From Archangium sp. (GTDB taxonomy: Bacteria; Myxococcota; Myxococcia; Myxococcales; Myxococcaceae), in contig JAUXRX010000060.1 of NCBI GenBank assembly GCA_030681645.1, positions 1 to 53,734 of the forward strand: a stretch of DNA of 53,734 nucleotides, written 5' to 3'. This document shows positions 49,598 through 53,734 of the stretch, piece by piece; within the stretch, counting starts at the first letter, position 1, and each line of letters opens with the position of its first letter. Both the position numbers and the translations under genes were made by a program. The notes beneath the pieces were generated by a model. It was given only the letters and a program-made list of their open reading frames with translations, was not told the origin of the DNA and did no database searches.

Positions 49598-50806
49598 ATG
49601 TCCCTCATGAGAGCGGTGGTGCTGGGGCTGGGGCTGGTGGCTGGAGTCGCGTTCGTTGCGTGCCTGGACACAGTCCCAGAGGTGAGCTGCACCGACGATT
49701 CTCAGTGCCTCGCTTCTGAACGCTGCGTCACCGGCTTGTGCGCAGTCCGCGATGGCGGAGGTGGCGGAGGAGTCGGCGGCGGTATCGGTGGCGGCGGAGT
49801 CGGCGGCGGTATCGGTGGCGGAGGAGTCGGCGGCGGTATCGGTGGCGGCGGTATCGGTGGCGGCGGAGTCGGCGGCGGTATCGGTGGCGGAGGAGTCGGC
49901 GGCGGTATCGGCGGCGGAACCGGCGGCGGAATCGGCGGCGGAATCGGTGGCGGAGTCGGTGGCGGAATCGGTGGCGGTGGCGGTGGCGGTGGCGGAATCG
50001 GTGGCGGAGTCGGTGGCGGAGTCGGTGGCGGAATCGGTGGCGGTGGCGGTGGCGGTGGCGGTGGCGGAATCGGTGGCGGAGTCGGTGGCGGAGTCGGTGG
50101 CGGAATCGATGGCGGAGTCGATGGCGGAGTCGGCGGTGGCGGTGGCGGCCCAGTGCTCGTTCACCAGCTCGTCAGCTGCAGCACGTTGAACGCGACCTTC
50201 GGCACCGCGGTCGAGCTGGATCGCGCGACGGCCACGTTCTCCCAGAGCAACGCGGGACCCTACACGATCGCCCGCGCAATCGACGGCGACCTCGTCAACT
50301 TCGGCTGGGCGATCGACGGGCAGCTCTCTCGCGCGCACAAGGCCGCCTTCGAAACGCTGGTCGACACGCCCATTCAGCCCACGGGCACCCGCTTGCTGCT
50401 GACCCTTCATCATTCTTACGGCGTCGAGCACGCCCTCGGTCGCTTCCGGCTCGCCGTCACCACCAGCGCGCGGACCGCCTTCGCGAACGGCAACGAGGGC
50501 ATCTCGACACCTGGCGACGTCGGTGCCGATTCGATCTGGACCGTGCTCATCCCCCGCCGCTACTGCATCACCACCAACGGCCCTCTCACCGTGTTGCCCG
50601 ATGAGTCGCTGCTCGCGGGCGACACCAACTCCACGCTGGTGGACTACGTGATCGAAGCCGACACGACTCTCACCGGCGTCACCGGCGTGAGAATCGAGGT
50701 CCTCACGCACGCCTCGTTGCCTTTCACCGGCCCGGGCCTGAGCAACATCAACGGGAACTTCGTGCTCTCCGAGTTCCTGGTGCGTGTCGGCGACCAGGCT
50801 CCCTAG
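49598..50806 (+). CDS. Glycine-rich surface lipoprotein
   Basis: The 402-aa protein begins at the ATG at 49598; a TTG at 49595 is the alternative. Signal and lipobox are LGLVAGVAFVAC. A Cys-rich motif (CTDDSQCLASERCVTGLC) leads into about 130 residues of GGGIGGGVGGG-type repeats. A globular domain of about 215 aa follows (HQLVSCSTLNATFGT ... NFVLSEFLVRVGD). The Gly region is probably a flexible spacer presenting the domain. Such MYXO-type lipoproteins are typical of the phylum; the function of the globular domain is unknown. Confidence 0.8.
   Translation: MSLMRAVVLGLGLVAGVAFVACLDTVPEVSCTDDSQCLASERCVTGLCAVRDGGGGGGVGGGIGGGGVGGGIGGGGVGGGIGGGGIGGGGVGGGIGGGGVGGGIGGGTGGGIGGGIGGGVGGGIGGGGGGGGGIGGGVGGGVGGGIGGGGGGGGGGGIGGGVGGGVGGGIDGGVDGGVGGGGGGPVLVHQLVSCSTLNATFGTAVELDRATATFSQSNAGPYTIARAIDGDLVNFGWAIDGQLSRAHKAAFETLVDTPIQPTGTRLLLTLHHSYGVEHALGRFRLAVTTSARTAFANGNEGISTPGDVGADSIWTVLIPRRYCITTNGPLTVLPDESLLAGDTNSTLVDYVIEADTTLTGVTGVRIEVLTHASLPFTGPGLSNINGNFVLSEFLVRVGDQAP
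49752..50150 (+). repeat. Tandem repeat encoding a poly-Gly/Val/Ile linker
   Basis: Units such as GGCGGAGTCGGC and GGTATCGGTGGC repeat for about 400 bp inside the lipoprotein gene. All three forward frames and at least one reverse frame are stop-free here. The repeat length is a multiple of 3, so expansion or contraction keeps the frame. Confidence 0.85.
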
Positions 50807-50870
50807 CTCTGGCGTGTCACCCTTCGGCGTCACTCGTGCACCCGCGATGGGCAACCCCACCCCTCCGCCC

Positions 50871-50876
50871 TAGCAT
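50871..50876 (+). promoter_or_regulatory. TAGCAT, candidate leaderless -10 element
   Basis: TAGCAT ends exactly 6 nt before the GTG at 50883. The geometry equals that at 24851 and 41335. Confidence 0.35.
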
Positions 50877-50882
50877 CGCGCG

Positions 50883-52385
50883 GTGCGCTTTCGACTCTCA
50901 CTCGTGGTGGCCGTGCTGGCCGGTTGTTCCGGAGTCTCACCCCAGGACGCGGGGCTCGACCCCGTCGATGCTTCGGTCGGCCCCGTCGACGCGGGAGTGA
51001 TGCAAGACGCGGGGATCGATGCGGGCCCGGCGGACGCTGGTTCGGAGACCGATGGCGGTGCCGAAGCAGACGCCGGCCTCGACGCGGGTCCCGGCGATCC
51101 CTGCGCGGTGAACAACGGCGGCTGTGACGTCCTCACCCTGTGCACCGTCGTGAACGAACAGGCGACCTGCGGCGCGTGCCCGGCGGGCTTTTCGGGCGAT
51201 GGGGCTTCTGGCTGCATCGACGTGGACGAGTGCGCGACGGTGCCCGACGCGGGCTGCGGCGGCACCACCTTCTGCGCCAACACGCCGGGCGCCTTCCGCT
51301 GCCTGGAGCGGCCCACCGGGATCGTGCTGTTCGACCCCCAGGACACGCAGGGCCAGGGCAACCTCAGCGGCACGCCGCACCTGCAGCCCTGCCCCCCGGG
51401 CCAGGTGAGCGTCGGCTACGACCTGGGGTCCAACAACCAGAGCAAGATCACGACCGCCTCTGCCGTCTGCGCCGCTTTGACGCTCAGTGGTTCGCCCACG
51501 GCCGGCTACACGCTCACCACCCCGCCCTCGACCGGCGACCGCATGTGTCCGGCGAACGAGGTGGTGACCGGCATGGCGCTCGCGTTCAACACCGATCTCC
51601 AGTCCCTGACGGTGTCGTGCGCCCCGCTCTCGGTGCAGCTCGACCCGAACAGCGGCTTCACGGTGGTGACCGGGACGCCGCACAGTCTGCCGCGTTACCC
51701 GACCGCGTCGAGCCCGGCCCCCAACCTCGCCGTGGCCTGTCCCCCGAATACGGTGGGTGCCGGTGAAGTGACCAACGGTGGCCAATGGCTCTTCGGCTTC
51801 GCGATGAGGTGCGTGCGGCCCGCGATGAAGTTCGACGTGCCCGCCATCTCTTTCGGCGCCACCACCGATGCAGCCTTCGTCGGCATCACCGCCGGCAGCA
51901 CCCCCGATAGCCGCGACCTGTGCCCCGCCGGGCAGATCGTCACCGGCCTCGAGCTGCAGAGCCAGTGGCGCTCGTTCGCGGTGGAGTGCGGCACGCCTGT
52001 CTTCGACCTGCCGTTGCGCGTGGCCGTCACACCCGCGGACCCGCTCGCGTATCACGGCCTGCTCGCCCCCCAGTTCGCCCACCGCTGCCCCTGGGACGCC
52101 GCGGTGACCCACGTCGAGCTGGTCACCTTCAACTCTTCTACCCTGGGGATCGGCCTGCACTGCGCCACCTTCACCGGCTCGATCGTCCCGCCGGTATGGA
52201 GCGTCTCCGTCGACGCCACCGCCGTGGCCGTTCCGCTCCCTCCGTTCGCCAGTCCCCCGAAGACGACGACGTGTGCCGCGGGCGAGGTGGCGGTCGGGGT
52301 GCAGTCGAGCCTGACGACGCAGTCGAACGGCTACCGCACGCTCAGCCATCTCGGCCTGGTGTGCGCGGCGCCGCAGGTGCCGTGA
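50883..52385 (+). CDS. EGF-like domain lipoprotein
   Basis: The 500-aa protein starts at the GTG at 50883. Its signal and lipobox are LSLVVAVLAGC. An Asp/Ala/Gly spacer (repeats of DAG) follows. Two EGF-like units come next: GDPCAVNNGGCDVLTLC and then a calcium-type unit beginning DVDECATVPDAGC. The remaining 350 residues are beta-rich with regular Cys (ITTASAVCAAL, LTVSCAPLSV, FAMRCVRPA, SFAVECGTP), suggesting three or four repeats of a disulfide-stabilised domain. It is probably surface-exposed and adhesive. Confidence 0.8.
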   Translation: MRFRLSLVVAVLAGCSGVSPQDAGLDPVDASVGPVDAGVMQDAGIDAGPADAGSETDGGAEADAGLDAGPGDPCAVNNGGCDVLTLCTVVNEQATCGACPAGFSGDGASGCIDVDECATVPDAGCGGTTFCANTPGAFRCLERPTGIVLFDPQDTQGQGNLSGTPHLQPCPPGQVSVGYDLGSNNQSKITTASAVCAALTLSGSPTAGYTLTTPPSTGDRMCPANEVVTGMALAFNTDLQSLTVSCAPLSVQLDPNSGFTVVTGTPHSLPRYPTASSPAPNLAVACPPNTVGAGEVTNGGQWLFGFAMRCVRPAMKFDVPAISFGATTDAAFVGITAGSTPDSRDLCPAGQIVTGLELQSQWRSFAVECGTPVFDLPLRVAVTPADPLAYHGLLAPQFAHRCPWDAAVTHVELVTFNSSTLGIGLHCATFTGSIVPPVWSVSVDATAVAVPLPPFASPPKTTTCAAGEVAVGVQSSLTTQSNGYRTLSHLGLVCAAPQVP

Positions 52386-52421
52386 GCTCGCGGGGGGAGG
52401 CGGAGCTGCACCTGGGTCTCA

Positions 52422-53084
52422 TCAACACTCGTTGATGACGCGCGGAAGCCAGTCGCCCTTCCTGACGATGTCCATGTGCGAGCAGTTCGCGCGCTCGTGC
52501 TTGACCTGTTCCTTCACCCGCGGCGCCAGCGCCACGCGCCACGCTTCCGCCTTGTGCCAGGTCTCGCGGCCGACCAGGCACAGCCGGGCGCCCGGACTCT
52601 TCGCCAGCCAGCGCGCCCAGGGCGCGGCGTCACCGTAGAACCCGTCGAGGAGCACGATTTCCGTGACGCGGGTGGACCTGAGCCAGCGCCTGATCGTCAG
52701 GTGCCCACCGCTGTGGCCAACCACGAGCACGGGGCCGCGCAGCGACGCGCCCAGGCGCAGGCCCACCACCTCGAGCAGGGCATCGAGGTCATCGAAGGCG
52801 ACCCGCTCACCGGGGCCTGAAGGCGCAGCCACGGCGATGAAGAGCGCCTCGAGCCCCGACTTCGCGAACTGCGCGGCGAGGCGGTGGTCGGCGAAGGCCG
52901 AGTCGACGTCGTCTTCGTAGCCATGAACGTAGAGCACCACGCCACCGGGCACCGTCGCGCCCCGGCACCAGAGGTGTATCGGCCCCTCCTTCATGGCGAG
53001 CCGGGTGTGCTGGCCGCCTTCGAGCAGCGCGCCGCGGGGGCACGGGGTGGTCGAGAGCAGCGTGAGCGCGAGGAGGGAGAGCAT
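52422..53084 (-). CDS. Alpha/beta hydrolase, exported
   Basis: The 220-aa protein has a short signal (MLSLLALTLLSTTPC). The alpha/beta hydrolase fold shows VVLYVHGYEDD (oxyanion loop), the nucleophile elbow VVGHSGGH and a C-terminal catalytic-His candidate in NCSHMDIV. An acidic member may lie in VLLDGFYGD. The substrate is unknown. It is convergent with the EGF lipoprotein and separated from the partial lipoprotein by about 300 bp. Confidence 0.8.
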   Translation of the reverse strand: MLSLLALTLLSTTPCPRGALLEGGQHTRLAMKEGPIHLWCRGATVPGGVVLYVHGYEDDVDSAFADHRLAAQFAKSGLEALFIAVAAPSGPGERVAFDDLDALLEVVGLRLGASLRGPVLVVGHSGGHLTIRRWLRSTRVTEIVLLDGFYGDAAPWARWLAKSPGARLCLVGRETWHKAEAWRVALAPRVKEQVKHERANCSHMDIVRKGDWLPRVINEC

Positions 53085-53387
53085 CCACGGAGGTGCTCAA
53101 GCACTCCTCGCGCCATCATCTGCTTCGAGTGGTTCCGGTCGATTGACCCGCGCGGACCTGGCGCGGCTCGCTCAATATGAAGGGGCCGGTGCTCTCCTGA
53201 GGCTGGCCCTCGCCGTCGTCTCGCCGCGCGAAAGGAGAGACGAAGGCAGTGACGCGAAGACAGCGGCAAGCCGATCCCCGAAGGTGACGAGGCGCGCGCA
53301 CGGATCGCCGAGCTGGACTCGCGCTCGCGGTGATCAGCGCGAGCGGGTCCGATTGCAGATCGGCGCCCCCCCGGGTAACAGGCGCTC
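53085..53387. other. Intergenic region with no supported gene
   Basis: This gap separates the hydrolase gene from the partial lipoprotein. Short ORFs in it are shadows with no ribosome-binding site or family likeness. A TTGACC (53143) and a CAATAT (53173) are too far apart (24 nt) to be a convincing promoter. The only plausible signal is TAACAG at 53376, next to the lipoprotein start. Confidence 0.5.
53376..53381 (+). promoter_or_regulatory. TAACAG, candidate leaderless -10 element
   Basis: TAACAG ends exactly 6 nt before the ATG at 53388, repeating the geometry seen before other genes of the window. Confidence 0.3.
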
Positions 53388-53734
53388 ATGAGCAGATCGT
53401 TCGTCGCCTTCGCGCTGTTCGCCGCGGTCCTCCTGTTTTCCGCGTGCGGCACCACGCCGAAGTGCGACAGCTCGACCTGCGCCACCGGCTGCTGTGACAG
53501 CGCCGGGCTCTGTCAGGGCGGCTCCCTCGGCCCGGCGTGCGGATCCTTCGGGTCCAGCTGCCAGGCCTGCGGGGTCGGCCTCACCTGCCAGCTCGGCTCC
53601 TGCGTGCTCGTCGGGAACACCGGCGGCGGCTCGGGAGGCGGCGCCACGGGCGGTGGAACCGGCGGCGGCACCACCACGGGCGGCGGCACGGGCGGCGGCG
53701 CCACCACCGGCGGCGGCACGGGCGGCGGCGCCAC
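53388..53734 (+). CDS. Cys-rich, Gly/Thr-rich lipoprotein (3' partial)
   Basis: The gene runs off the window edge. From the ATG, the signal and lipobox are FALFAAVLLFSAC. A Cys-rich module follows (CDSSTCATGCCDSAGLCQGG, ACGSFGSSCQACGVGLTC, LGSCVLVG), with about 12 cysteines. A GGGTGGGATTGGG-type spacer begins near residue 81 and continues beyond the end. This build is like the lipoprotein at 49598-50806, but the spacer uses Thr in place of Val/Ile. It is a surface protein of unknown role; its C-terminal domain is not visible. Confidence 0.8.
   Translation, partial: MSRSFVAFALFAAVLLFSACGTTPKCDSSTCATGCCDSAGLCQGGSLGPACGSFGSSCQACGVGLTCQLGSCVLVGNTGGGSGGGATGGGTGGGTTTGGGTGGGATTGGGTGGGA

Noticed and set aside
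49752..50150. CRISPR-like or phase-variable intergenic repeat
   Set aside because: The repeats are contiguous codons within one gene, with no spacers of unique sequence.
49580..50860. 426-aa minus-strand ORF rich in Ala/Thr/Asp
   Set aside because: Mirror of the glycine repeat; no signal or domain, and it ends inside the 3' end of the lipoprotein gene.
53143..53178. sigma-70 promoter from TTGACC and CAATAT
   Set aside because: Spacing is 24 nt, outside the usual 16-19 nt range.
1..53734. tRNA, rRNA, integrase, transposase or phage genes
   Set aside because: None was recognised on reading either strand; no cloverleaf, rRNA motif or DDE/tyrosine-recombinase signature was seen.

Overview
This window is GC-rich chromosomal DNA from a member of the Myxococcota (myxobacteria or close relatives). 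Clues are an AgmX/PglI-type C-terminal domain protein (41347-42123), many cysteine-rich or glycine-rich lipoproteins with signal peptides, a Hanks-type Ser/Thr kinase, a CHAT protein, a CheA fused to a receiver domain, and dense gene packing with ATGA or GTGA start-stop overlaps. No rRNA, tRNA, CRISPR array, IS element or prophage was recognised. Functions come from motif reading, not database searches.

Layout. 1-2786: a possible WYL-regulator remnant, a secreted repeat-type protein, a stand-alone LysR HTH, a palindromic intergenic repeat and methionine aminopeptidase. 2799-10723 (minus strand): a compact eight-gene chemosensory operon, read as response regulator, CheW, CheR, CheW, CheA-REC, two nearly twin membrane MCPs and CheB. 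No flagellar genes are present, so its output is open. 10887-18920: a BrkB/YihY membrane protein, lipoproteins, a PAP2 phosphatase, a membrane histidine kinase, a transmembrane Ser/Thr kinase fused to an extracytoplasmic PhnD-like binding domain, and a HAD phosphatase. 18946-23924: a DUF2339/DUF3999 pair. 24017-28295: small genes, including a 57-aa gene with a TTG start, an NTR/TIMP-like protein, a coiled-coil membrane pair, a SET-domain protein, and a frameshifted ORF. 28328-34728: a subtilase divergent from an anti-sigma-like protein, ECF sigma factor and TPR-CHAT operon. 34712-42123: exported proteins including an M19-like dipeptidase fused to VCBS/FG-GAP repeats, a diheme cytochrome c and the AgmX/PglI-type protein. 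42136-53734: zinc-ribbon, CBS, M16 peptidase, collagen-stub lipoprotein, a 7-TM plus cytoplasmic-sensor pair, a 54-aa protein, and three surface lipoproteins with Gly- or Asp-rich spacers.

Most noteworthy are the subtilase / anti-sigma / ECF / CHAT module, which may be a regulated extracytoplasmic proteolytic system; the Ser/Thr kinase with a periplasmic-binding-protein sensor; and a recurrent TA-rich hexamer 6-8 nt before start codons, which suggests widespread leaderless transcription.
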